Part shown: positions 53,862 to 63,884 of the stretch, piece by piece
How positions within the stretch are numbered: position 1 is the first letter of the stretch
Layout: every line of letters begins with the position of its first letter
Notes under the pieces: generated by a model
Databases searched by the model: none
What the model was told of the DNA's origin: nothing
What the model saw: the letters and a program-made list of their open reading frames with translations, nothing else
Source: Mesostigma viride
Taxonomy: Eukaryota; Streptophyta; Mesostigmatophyceae; Mesostigmatales; Mesostigmataceae
Assembly: GCA_009746045.1 (NCBI GenBank)
Contig: RPFO01000080.1
Location: 11,281,302-11,345,301 of the forward strand
DNA: 64,000 nt
Direction of reading: 5' to 3'
Made by a program: the position numbers and the translations under genes

Positions 53862-54671
53862 CGCGACATGATCATCGTGTACATGCTGTGCACGTACGGA
53901 TCCGGCGCTCCCCCTGCGTCCGCACGCAAGTTCCTCTCCTACCTCACCTCCACGCACGCCAGCCGGCTCCAAGGCATGCTCTTCTGTGTGTTTGGCGTCG
54001 GCAGCTCCGCCTACCCCCGCTTCTGTGGCGCGGCCGACCTGGCGTCCAGCCTCCTCTTCCAGGCGGGTCTCACCGAGCTCATCCCCACGGGCAAGGTGGA
54101 CGTGATGGCCAAGACGGAGCCAGTCTACCAGATCTGGCTCAAGCAGTTTGTGACCGCGCTGGCGAAACGCGGGATTGCGCCCAAGGCGTGCCGGGCCATG
54201 CTCACAAAGCTCGCGTTATCGAGCCAGGACAGTGGGGCGGCCAAGCAGGCGTTTGTGCCGTGGTACAACCTGGGCGATATCACGGGCAGCTTCCTAGAGC
54301 TGGCAGTTGACCCCAAGCGGCTGCAGGCCAAGTGCGTGGACGTCAAGGAGATGCTCCCCTGTGAGGACCCCATCCGGTCCACGATGCTGTGCTCGCTCGA
54401 CTTTTCCGTCTCAGGCCACAGCCAGTACTACCCCGGGGACCATATCTCGATCTACTTCACGAACAACCTGCAGGACCCGGAAATGGAGGCGTTCTTGGCA
54501 GGGTTTGGGTTTGGGTCGACACGCAGCCTGCAGAGCGTGTTTGTGCTCACGTCGGTGGACACGTCGACCAAGGGCAAGGTGGAGCCGCCGTTCCCCACGC
54601 CCAACACGTATGAGAACGTGTTCCGCATGTTTGTCAACGTGCGTGAGCCGCCCTCAGAGACGGCAGTGCAG
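53862..54671 (+). CDS. NOS: NOS exon 2: FMN domain and start of FAD domain
   Basis: 270 codons, entered in phase 0 after cctcag. RDMIIVYMLCTYGSGAPP completes the flavodoxin-like fold (compare VVTSTFGNGDPP of animal NOS), followed by CVFGVGSSAYPRFCGAAD. Between SARKFLSYLTS and MLFCVFGVGS there are only a few residues, so the ~45-residue autoinhibitory loop of animal eNOS/nNOS is absent, as in iNOS. The FAD-domain part includes YYPGDHISIYFTNN. The exon ends GTGCAG|GTGAGA. The FMN domain passes electrons from FAD to the haem. Confidence 0.95.
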
Positions 54672-54756
54672 GTGAGAAGGCTGGATTCATGTATTGTTCG
54701 TTGGCAGCGTGTTTATTATTTTCTATGCATAACGTGGTTTTTTGTATGATATATAT

Positions 54757-54902
54757 GTATAGAGCTTTGACATGGCTCTTTATATAGGTTTATAGCTGGG
54801 CGTTTGCTTTGGTTTGAGTGATTTCACTCTGCTGTAAGTAATTATATGTTTATTATATATATATTTACGTGGGTGCCTTTACTCTGCTGTAAGTAATTAT
54901 AT
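54757..54902 (+). mobile_element. 5'-truncated 3' end of the REL-type LINE
   Basis: 54757-54847 matches the reverse complement of 34796-34885, the 3' UTR of the LINE at 34789-42648, with about one mismatch in 90. The terminal phrase actctgctgtaagtaattat recurs at 54881-54902 after 33 bp of other sequence, so the very end is duplicated. It lies in the same sense as the NOS gene. Confidence 0.85.
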
Positions 54903-55336
54903 TTTTTAATATATATATTATGGTGTTTTCTTGTCTCTTTCCCCTGGCCCTTTCCCCTCAATTATAGGTCCCTTATTGTCTTTTTTAAAATGAGAGGATT
55001 CAGTTCTGTAGAAGATGCTTCAAGGGAAGAATTCAGGTGGGTCAGACGGTGCAGATGTTTTAATGGCCTGAATTATTGCGATGGTTGCAATGGTTACAAT
55101 AGTTACAATGGTGACAATAGTCACAATCGTACAACAGCGACCGTGAAAGAAGTGGCAATGACATGAGTGTGGTGACATCTCTAGAATTGGTAGAATTGTA
55201 AACTATATGGAGGTAGTGGAAGCTTTTATTGGGCCAAAGGGGGCCAAATGGGCCAACTGCATGATGGTCAAAATGGTCAAATTGGGCTAACAATCAATGC
55301 TCAAAATGTTCAAAGTGGCCATGAAAATCAATGTCA

Positions 55337-55782
55337 TCAAAATGGTGGCAATGGTGGCAATTGGTGGCAATGGTGGCAATTGGTGGCAATCGTGGCAATG
55401 GTGGCAATTGGTGGCAATCGTGGGAATGGTGGAAGTGGTGCAAGTGGTGGCAATGGTGGCCATGGTGGCCATGGTGGCAATGGTGGCAATGGTGGCAATG
55501 GTGGCAATGGTGGCAATGGTGGCAATAGTGGCAATGGTGGCAATGGCGGCAATGGTGGCAACGGTGGCAACGGTGGCAACGGTGGCAACGGTGGCAACGG
55601 TGGCAACGGTGGCAACGGTGGCAACGGTGGCAACGGTGGCAACGGTGGCAACGGTGGCAACGGTGGCAACGGTGGCAACGGTGGCAACGGTGGCAACGGT
55701 GGCAACGGTGGCAACGGTGGCAAGGGTGGCAAGGGTGGCAAGGGTGGCAAGGGTGGCAAGGGTGGCAAGGGTGGCCATGGTG
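55337..55782 (+). repeat. 9-bp minisatellite (GGTGGCAAY)n
   Basis: About 50 units of ggtggcaat, then ggtggcaac, then ggtggcaag. The left flank (from ~55060) holds decayed units such as ggttacaat and ggtcaaaat. Confidence 0.97.
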
Positions 55783-56040
55783 GTCCAAACAGTCCAAACA
55801 GTCCAAACAGTCCAAATGGTCCAAATGGTCCAAACAGTTAAGATGGTCCAAACAGTTTAGATGGTCCAGATGGTCCAGATGGTCCAGATGGTCCAGATGG
55901 TCCAGATGGTCCAGATGGTCCAGATGGTCCAGATGGTCCAGATGGTCCAGATGGTCCAGATGGTCCAGATGGTCCAGATGGTCCAGATGGTCCAGATGGT
56001 CCAGATGGTCCAGATGGTCCAGATGGTCCAGATGGTCCAA
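55783..56040 (+). repeat. 9-bp minisatellite (GGTCCARAY)n
   Basis: ggtccaaac/ggtccaaat units pass into about 20 perfect ggtccagat units. It continues the 9-bp register of the preceding array. Confidence 0.97.
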
Positions 56041-56343
56041 ACTTCATCTGGTTTTAAATGGGGGGGTATCAATGTGGCTTAGACAGTTGAAGTGGTTAAT
56101 GAAAGTTAATGTGGTCAAAAGGGTGAAAAGGGTGAAAAGGGTCAAAAGGGTAAAAATTCTTGGATCGTAATCTAGTTTTCAAGGTGTTTCTTATCACACC
56201 CCCCTTGCAACCCCCTCAAAAAAATTACCTCACGCGGAACACACCCTAAATTAGGAAAAAAATTCATCATGAAAGGCTAACGCCGACTCAAGTAAAAAAT
56301 GCATGGCTGCCTTTTCACATGGACCGCCCGATGGCATCTCCAG

Positions 56344-57252
56344 GTGCTGGCTGGCTTTGCGACCGACGCCAAGGACATCCTGGCGCTGAGCAAGGCGGCC
56401 AAGAACTATGACGCATGGCTGGTCGAGGTCGAGCCCCGCTGGATCGACACCTTTGAGCTCTTCCCCTCGCTAGCCAACAAGCTGCCCCTAAACATCTTCT
56501 TCCAGCTTGTGCCGCTCATCGTGCCGCGCGCCTACTCGATCGCGTCCGCGCCCGGCTGGGTGGACCCCCACACGGTCGACATCCTCGTCGGCCGGCTCAC
56601 GTACGCAACCAAAACGGGCAAGACGCGGCGCGGTCAGTGCTCCAACTTCATCACGCGCGAACTGTGCAAGGGTGACCTGGTGGACTTCAAGATCTCCATG
56701 GCCCCCGCGTTCCACCTCCCCTTTGACTCCACAGAGCCGATCCTCATGGTCGGCGCGGGCACCGGGCTTGCCCCCTTCCGCGGCTTCTGGCAGGAGCGGT
56801 CCCGCCTGATGCGCAACGGCCACAAGCTGGGCCCCGCGGTGCTGGTCTTTGGCTGCCGCACGCGCGCCAAGGACATGATGTGCTACGAGGAGCTGATGCA
56901 CCTCAAGCGGCAGGGCGTGCTCAAGGACGTCATCATCGCGTACAGCCGCGAGCCGGGCACCGCAAAGGAGTACGTGCAGGACGCGATCACGAATCGCACC
57001 GAAGCGCTGCGTACGATGATGGTGCACCCAAAGGCCCACGTGTACATCTGCGGGGACACGATGATGAGCGCCGCGGTCAGCGGCTCGTTGGCCAAGCTCA
57101 TGGGGCGCGCCGCGTTTGACGCCATGGTCGAGCGGGGTGGGTTCCACGAGGACGTGTTCGGTATCACGTCGGCGGGCGCAAGCAAGATGCAGGCGCAGCA
57201 GGGGGCGGCCAGCGCAAAGGCGCTGATCGCGGAGCTGGGCAGCCTGGCACAG
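56344..57252 (+). CDS. NOS: NOS exon 3: FAD and NADPH domains
   Basis: 303 codons starting VLAGFATDAKDILALSKAAK, entered after ctccag. FAD binding: RAYSIASAPG (compare RYYSISSSP), GQCSNFITRELCKGD. NADPH binding: ILMVGAGTGLAPFRGFWQER, VLVFGCRTRAKDMMCYEE, IIAYSREPGTAKEYVQDAI, VYICGDTMMSAAV. It ends with FHEDVFGIT, where animal NOS also ends, followed by a ~35-residue Ala/Gln-rich linker. The exon ends GCACAG|GTACGT. This part oxidises NADPH and feeds FMN. Confidence 0.96.
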
Positions 57253-57773
57253 GTACGTGAGGGGGTTGATGCACTTTCGGCTACGTCATATGTTGTGCAG
57301 TGGATACGGCTCGTGGCCCCTATGTTAGGTGTTTTTTTGCCTGTTGGATGACTCTATGCAGCTGAGGCAGCCTGGCGCAGGTACAGGAGGTGCATTCATC
57401 AGCGTGGGGCAAGGGGTCGTGTCTCCATTGAGGTGTCTCAAATTGTGGTAGCTGCAGTTTCCCACATATTGCCAACATTCTTGCTGGTAGTGCGTCCCTT
57501 CACGTTGGTTGTGTCTTCTCTAGCATCATTCTCTAATAATATTCTTTAGTAATCTTCTCTAATTTCCTTATCTTATCATCCCCTCAAATGCCACAAGTGG
57601 ACAAGATGCGACAAGAGGGCGACGTCGCCGGCAGGCAGGCCGGTGAAGGAAGTTCTCCTCTTCTCTACCTTCTGCTCTCCTCCACCTTATAGTCTCCTTT
57701 ACCTTCTACTCTCCGGCACCATTGATCGCCTGATATCTTCTGCTGCTCACGCACTCACTTGTAATTGCGACAG
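57253..57773 (+). other. NOS intron 3
   Basis: 521 bp, GT-AG, phase 0. It carries a copy of the exon 3 end and donor (gcagcctggcgcaggtacag at 57366) and a copy of the exon 4 start (gcgacaagagggcgacgtcg near 57609). Confidence 0.85.
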
Positions 57774-58457
57774 GACGGCGACGTCGCCGGCATGGAGGCC
57801 ATCCTGAACAACCCCGAGCGCCTGGGCGCCAAGTTTGACCTCAACGGCTCGGACACGAGCGGCAACACGCTGCTCCACGTGGCCGTTCAGGCCGGCCAGC
57901 TGGACGTGGTCCGCATGCTCATCGGCCGCAAGATCGGCCTGAACTCGCTCGACCAGTGGGGGCTTACCCCTCTCGCCGCCGCGAGGCGCGAGAGCAAGGA
58001 CGAGATCGCGTCCGCGCTTGAGTCTGCGGGCGGGCTCATGGTCTCCTCGTTCCACCGCAACTTCTACCCGCTACACACCAAGGTCATCCTGAACGACCTG
58101 GACGGGTTGAGGGCGGACCTAGCGGCGGGCGCAAACGTGAACCAGCCGGACATGCTGGGGGGCAGCGCGCTCCACCTCGCGTGCGCGCTCGGCCGCGACG
58201 AGGCCACCAAGATACTCCTGGCAGCCGGCACTGCCGTCAACATGGTCAACCGCGTGGGCAACTCTGCCATTCAAGCCGCACTCGCCTTCTCCCGCCTGGA
58301 GTGCGTGGAGCTGTGTAAGGCCGCGGGGGGGACGCTGGTGGCTGGGATCGGAGGGGACTTCACGTCGGGCCGGCCGTCGACGTTTGACTGGGACCCCGCA
58401 AACGATGAGGTGGCAAAGGACCTGGGCATCACGCCGGAGCAGATCACTATCGTTCAG
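57774..58457 (+). CDS. NOS: NOS exon 4: ankyrin repeats
   Basis: 228 codons. At least four ankyrin-type repeats are visible: GNTLLHVAVQAGQLDVVRML, WGLTPLAAARRESKDEIASA, a degenerate one with DLAAGANVNQPDM, then GGSALHLACALGRDEATKIL and GNSAIQAALAFSRLECVELC. Ankyrin repeats bind proteins and could anchor or regulate the enzyme. It starts DGDVAGMEAIL right after the acceptor gcgacag and ends GTTCAG|GTGAGA, in frame with exon 3 and exon 5. The link to NOS rests on phase, lack of stops and splice sites, not on a transcript. Confidence 0.88.
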
Positions 58458-58512
58458 GTGAGAAAGGGCGCTGGGTGCAAGTGACGGAGGAGCGCGTAAG
58501 GTCTATCCCCAG

Positions 58513-58698
58513 GTACGCGCCTTGCATAGGCAGTCCATGGACCGGGACCTGGGCATCACGTCAAAGCAGATCACGGTCGTGCAGGGGGGCTGTCCTTTCA
58601 TATGTTGGTGCAGCAAACAGGTTCAGATCACGGTCGTGCAGGTGGGCTGTCCTTGCGTGTGTTGGTGCAGCAAACAGGTACAGATCACGGTCGTTCAG
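58513..58698 (+). other. Candidate alternative exon copied from the end of exon 4
   Basis: After tatccccag, 62 codons are open in frame. They contain DLGITSKQITVVQ (exon 4 ends DLGITPEQITIVQ) and two more VQITVVQ units spaced 57 bp apart. The last ends gttcag|gtgagaaagg, identical to the exon 4 donor. Inclusion would keep the frame. Confidence 0.35.
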
Positions 58699-58782
58699 GT
58701 GAGAAAGGCGTCAGGTGCAGAGGGAGGGAGGAGAAAGTCAGGCTGTGTATGCTGCCCCCCCCCCCCCCCCCCCCGCACGGCT

Positions 58783-59278
58783 CCTGGTCATGGCTTTATG
58801 GGGCAAGGGCCATGGGTTCTCTGCCTGATCGACCGTCTTCCTCCAGTTCTCCCCATGCCAATCCACCTGATGCAGTGCTCCTGGTCATGGCTTTATGGGG
58901 CAAGGGCCATGGGTTCTCTGCCTGATCGACCGTCTTCCTCCAGTTCTCCCCATACCAATCCACCTGATGCAGTGCTCCTGGCCATGGCTTTATGGGGCAA
59001 GGGCCATGGGTTCTCTGCCTGATCGACCGTCTTCCTCCAGTTCTCCCCATGCCAATCCACCTGATGCAGTGCTCCTGGCCATGGCTTTATGGGGCAAGGG
59101 CCATGGGTTCTCTGCCTGATCGACCGTCTTCCTCCAGTTCTCCCCATGCCAATCCACCTGATGCAGTGCTCCTGGTCATGGCTTTATGGGGCAAGGGCCA
59201 TGGGTTCTCTGCCTGATCGACCGTCTTCCTCCAGTTCTCCCCATGCCAATCCACCTGATGCAGTGCTCCTGGCCATGG
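58783..59278 (+). repeat. 97-bp tandem repeat (~5 copies)
   Basis: Each unit runs from gctcctggtcatggctttat through gatcgaccgtcttcctccag to cacctgatgcagt. Copies differ at a few bases (ggtcatgg/ggccatgg, catgcc/cataccaat). Confidence 0.96.
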
Positions 59279-60099
59279 CCGTCTATGTTACACATACAAT
59301 GATTTCGTGTGTTCAGGGGTTTAGAGTTTGGTGCCTCCCTGATGCAAACCACCACCACGGCCACAACACCTGCGCCCCCCCCCGCAGGGCTCCTGGTTGT
59401 GACCTACGATCTACCCTTTCTCTTTCATGGTCCCTACGCCCACAACCCCAACTCCATGGCCCCAGAACCCACGGCCACATAACACACGCCGCCAGACCCG
59501 CCGCCACCAAGCCCACAATCCCCCACATGCATGGCTCCTGGTCCTGACTGTTGTATGTGCTATATATATTTATCGAGAAAGGTACCTTAATAAAACTTGC
59601 TATATAGTAGTATCGAGGAGACAACCAGCGCAGGCCAGTAAAGTAAATACATCCCTTAGTACATACCTGCCAGCTCTGGATGTCTCTTTCTATACGTATA
59701 GTATATTGGCTTCCCTAGACTGTACGTTTACTCCCGCTGTACTATATTTATAACATTCTGTACATTTTCTCCCGGATGCAAACCCAACTTGCGGCCCCGA
59801 AACCATGCCCCCCCCCCCCGCTGGGCTCCGGGTCGTGGCGTACAACACATACTGCTATAACTTTGTTTTTATCCTCACCCTTTCCTGGCACGTAAACTTA
59901 AGACCTTCCTGTCACCCTGTATTTTACTTATCCTCGTGCCCCCTGCCACCCCGCGGCAGGCGCGGCTGTCCACCCTCGGTTGTCAACCCTTGACTGTCAT
60001 GAACCCACGGCTGTTAACCCTTTTCCTTTCACCCTTTCTATTACTGATCCTCGTGCCCCCTGCCAACTCTCGGCTGCCAATACTCGGCTATCCTTGCAG

Positions 60100-60522
60100 G
60101 GCTCGTGGTCATGGCTCTCGCAAGGCACATTCCCTGAGAAGACGCGGACCGCGCTCGAGGAATACGGTGCCAAGCTCTTCCACTGCCTCTTCGAGATCTC
60201 CCCTGCGCTGCTGGAGCTGTTCCCCTTCCGCGATCCCGTGACAGGCGTCCCCGTCGAGGCTGAGATGCGCTCGCACGGGCTCAGGGTGACGACCGCGCTA
60301 GGCGACGTGCTGAACGACCTGAACGACCTCTCGGTGCTCATCCCGAAGACCGAGGCGCTGATCAAGCGGCACGTCAAGTATGGGGTCAAGGTGGAGCACT
60401 ACGACATACTGTCGATGTGTCTGGCGATGACGCTGGAAAGGGTGCTGGAGACGAGCTGGAGCGATGACGAGCGGGTCGCGTGGAATGCGGTGCTGGGCAT
60501 GCTCACGCGGACCGCGCAGCGG
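60100..60522 (+). CDS. NOS: NOS exon 5: globin domain
   Basis: 141 codons, entered after tccttgcag. It covers a full neuroglobin/non-symbiotic-type globin fold: LFPFRD (CD region Phe), distal His59 in EMRSHGLRV, proximal His91 in LIKRHVKYGVK, and WNAVLGMLTR in the last helix. These His residues are about 1448 and 1480 of the whole protein. Known NOS-globin fusions in cyanobacteria use the globin as NO dioxygenase to yield nitrate; a similar role is inferred here. If the last intron is not spliced, the frame stops at 60538-60540 after five more codons (VREHV). Confidence 0.9.
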
Positions 60523-60811
60523 GTGAGGGAACATGTTTGACATTTGATGTTTGTTTGATGTTTGTTTGATGGTTGTTTGATGGTTGTGTAGGCAAACATG
60601 CGAGGAAACACACATGATGTTTGTGTGGATGAACGTGCCATGAGCATGGCTATTGTGTGGCTGTACCTCTGTTGATTTGGTCGGTTTGTCATTGTGTGTG
60701 GTTATTGCCACGTGAAACGTAGTGCTGGGTCGATCCACGAGGACGGCACAGAAGGTGAGGGGATGAACAAGTAGTATGAATTATTTAGTAGTAATTACTT
60801 TCATGATTTTT

Positions 60812-62775
60812 TTGTTCGGGGTGTTCGGGGTGTTGGGGGTGTTGGGGGTGTTCGGGGTGTTCGGGGTGTTCGGGGTGTTCGGGGTGTTCGGGGTGTTCGG
60901 GGTGTTCGGGGTGTTCGGGGTGTTCCGGGTGTTCGGGGTGTTCGGGGTGTTCGGGGTGTTCGGGGTGTTCGGGGTGTTCGGGGTGTTCGCGGTGTTCGGG
61001 GTGTTCGCGGTGTTCGGGGTGTTCGGGGTGTTCGGGGTGTTCGGGGTGTTCGGGGTGTTCGGGGTGTTCGGGGTGTTCGGGGTGTTCGGGGTGTTCGGGG
61101 TGTTCGGGGTGTTCGGGGTGTTCGGGGTGTTCGGGGTGTTCGGGGTGTTCGGGGTGTTGGGGGTGTTCGGGGTGTTCGGGGTGTTCGGGGTGTTCGGGGT
61201 GTTCGGGGTGTTCGGGGTGTTCGGGGTGTTCGGGGTGTTCGGGGTGTTCGGGGTGTTCGGGGTGTTCGGGGTGTTCGGGGTGTTCGGGGTGTTCGCGGTG
61301 TTCGCGGTGTTCGCGGTGTTCGGGGTGTTCGGGGTGTTCGGGGTGTTCGGGGTGTTCGGGGTGTTCGGGTGTTCGGGGTGTTCGGGGTGTTCGGGGTGTT
61401 CGGGGTGTTCGGGGTGTTCGGGGTGTTGGGGGTGTTCGGGGTGTTCGGGGTGTTCGGGGTGTTCGGGGTGTTCGGGGTGTTCGGGGTGTTCGGGGTGTTC
61501 GGGGTGTTCCGGGTGTTGGGGGTGTTCGGGGTGTTCGGGGTGTTCGGGGTGTTCGGGTGTTCGGGGTGTTCGGGGTGTTCGGGGTGTTCGGGGTGTTGGG
61601 GGTGTTCGGGGTGTTCGGGGTGTTCGGGGTGTTCGGGGTGTTCGGGGTGTTCGGGGTGTTCGGGGTGTTCGGGGTGTTCGCGGTGTTCGGGGTGTTCGCG
61701 GTGTTCGCGGTGTTCGGGGTGTTCGGGGTGTTCGGGGTGTTCCGGGTGTTCGGGGTGTTCCGGGTGTTCGGGGTGTTCGGGTGTTCGGGGTGTTCGGGGT
61801 GTTCGGGGTGTTCGGGGTGTTCGGGGTGTTCGGGGTGTTCGGGGTGTTCGGGGTGTTCGGGGTGTTCGGGGTGTTCGGGGTGTTGGGGGTGTTCGGGGTG
61901 TTCGCGGTGTTCGGGGTGTTCGGGGTGTTGGGGTGTTCGGGGTGTTCGGGGTGTTCGGGGTGTTCGCGGTGTTCGGGGTGTTCGGGGTGTTCGGGGTGTT
62001 CGGGGTGTTCGGGGTGTTCGGGGTGTTCGGGGTGTTCGGGGTGTTCGGGGTGTTCGGGGTGTTCGGGGTGTTCGGGGTGTTCGGGGTGTTCGGGGTGTTC
62101 GGGGTGTTCGGGGTGTTCGGGGTGTTCGGGGTGTTCGGGGTGTTCGGGGTGTTCGGGGTGTTCGGGGTGTTCGGGGTGTTCGGGGTGTTCGGGGTGTTCG
62201 GGGTGTTCGGGTGTTCGGGGTGTTGGGGTGTTGGGGTGTTGGGGTGTTCGGGGTGTTCGGGTGTTCGGGGTGTTCGGGGTGTTCGGGGTGTTCGGGGTGT
62301 TCGGGGTGTTCGGGGTGTTCGGGGTGTTCGGGGTGTTCGGGGTGTTCGGGGTGTTCGGGGTGTTCGGGGTGTTCGGGGTGTTCGGGGTGTTCGGGGTGTT
62401 CGGGGTGTTCGGGGTGTTCGGGGTGTTCGGGGTGTTCGGGGTGTTCGGGTGTTCGCGGTGTTCGCGGTGTTCGGGGTGTTCCGGGTGTTCGGGGTGTTCG
62501 GGGTGTTCGGGGTGTTCGGGGTGTTCGGGGTGTTCGGGTGTTCGGGGTGTTCGGGGTGTTCGGGGTGTTCGGGGTGTTCGGGGTGTTCGGGGTGTTCGGG
62601 GTGTTCGGGGTGTTCGGGGTGTTCGGGGTGTTCGGGGTGTTCGGGGTGTTCGGGGTGTTCGGGGTGTTCGGGGTGTTCGCGGTGTTCGCGGTGTTCGGGG
62701 TGTTCGGGGTGTTCGGGGTGTTCGGGGTGTTCGGGGTGTTCGGGGTGTTCGGGGTGTTCGGGGTGTTCGGGGTGT
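60812..62775 (+). repeat. 9-bp minisatellite (GGGGTGTTC)n, ~2 kb
   Basis: About 215 units of ggggtgttc, with scattered variants (cggtgttc, gggggtgttg, and 8-bp units). It is open in several frames on both strands only because the unit lacks stops; the VFG/GCS/GVR readings are not proteins. Confidence 0.98.
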
Positions 62776-63109
62776 GGTCATCGTTGCTGTTGCCGCCGGC
62801 AAAGACTAACTGCTCAGAGCTCACGAGCACCGCGCAGAGGGTGGGGGTGGGAGGACAGTTGTATTCAAATCAAAGTCTTCCCATGTGGTACACCTTTTTT
62901 GCGGCTGTGGTTGGTTTAGTTGTTGTCGCTGTTGTTAATTGAAGTATTCCCATTTTGTGGACGAATACATCCACGACCAGAGCCAGGACGCACCATTGCA
63001 TGCACCGGGAGGTTGCGAGGTTTCGCGTCATAGTCTCTGTTTCGCTTCCATTTCCCATAGAATGAGCTTCCAAGTTCTGTTTGGCATCTGGGAGATGGTA
63101 CTCCAGCAC

Positions 63110-63715
63110 ACTTCCCCCCACCCTACCCGAACCCCCCCCCCCAACCCCCCACCCACCCCACCCCACCCACCCACCCACCCACCCACCCATCCACCCACCC
63201 ACCCACCCACCCACCCACCCACCCACCCACCCACCCACCCACCCACCCACCCACCCACCCACCCACCCACCCACCCACCCCCGCCCCGCCCCGCCCCCGC
63301 CCGCCCGCCCCGCCCGCCCCGCCCGCCCCGCCCGCCCCGCCCGCCCGCCGCCCCGCCCGCCCGCCCCGCCCCGCCCCGCCCCGCCCCGCCCCGCCCCGCC
63401 CCGCCCCGCCCCGCCCCGCCCCGCCCCGCCCCGCCCCGCCCCGCCCCGCCCCGCCCCGCCCCGCCCCCCGCCCCGCCCCGCCCCGCCCGCCCCCCCCCCC
63501 GCCCCGCCCCCCGCCGCCCCGCCCCCCCCCCCCCCCCCCCCCCCCGCCCGCCCCCGCCCCCCCGCCCCCCCCCCCGCCCCGCCCCGCCCCGCCCCGCCCC
63601 GCCCCACCCCGCCCCACCCCGCCCACCCCCCCCGTCCAGCCCCAGCCCCACCCCCACCCCACCCCACCCCACCCCACCCCACCCCACCCCACCCCACCCC
63701 ACCCCACCCCACCCC
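63110..63715. repeat. C-rich tracts (CCCA)n, (CCCCG)n, (CCCCA)n
   Basis: Three adjoining low-complexity blocks: 4-bp CCCA to ~63278, 5-bp CCCCG with C runs to ~63605, and 5-bp CCCCA to 63715. The minus strand is G-rich with dense G3-G5 runs. Confidence 0.97.
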
Positions 63716-63884
63716 GGTTTGTTTATGCGTATGCGTATGTGGGGGGTGGGCAGGAGAAGGTGGACATTTTTTAGTTTATCAATGGGTTCTTGCGTCTGCG
63801 TTGCTGGTACATGAGTCGGGCTGCGATGGCGTGGATCACATTGGTAACTGACGTGGTGACATGGTGACGGTTGCGCTCTGACAG

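Larger units (their letters stand above)
54672..56343 (+). other. NOS intron 2
   Basis: 1672 bp, GT-AG, phase 0. It contains a non-LTR element 3' end (54757-54902), then a long region with 9-bp periodicity (about 55060-56160) whose centre is two pure minisatellites. Confidence 0.85.
58458..60099 (+). other. NOS intron 4
   Basis: 1642 bp, GT-AG, phase 0. It has a duplicated exon 4 end (58513-58698), a poly-C run (58756-58774), the 97-bp array (58783-59278), and a 20-bp Penelope-terminus motif gagacaaccagcgcaggcca at 59619-59638. Confidence 0.8.
60523..63884 (+). other. NOS intron 5 (tentative)
   Basis: 3362 bp, GT-AG, phase 0, with a weak pyrimidine tract at the acceptor (ttgcgctctgacag). 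It consists largely of the 9-bp array (60812-62775) and the C-rich tracts (63110-63715). A copy of the exon 5 end and donor (gctcacgagcaccgcgcaga + gggtg) lies at 62820-62844 beyond the array. Confidence 0.6.

Noticed and set aside
55248-56082. Open frames of GGNGGN, MVQMVQ and HLDHLD repeats
   Set aside because: They are translations of 9-bp minisatellites inside NOS intron 2; no frame is favoured.
60776-62942. Very long open frames on both strands rich in [18 protein letters not shown] or NTPNTP
   Set aside because: They are readings of a 9-bp minisatellite without stop codons, open in several frames at once, and they lie in a NOS intron.
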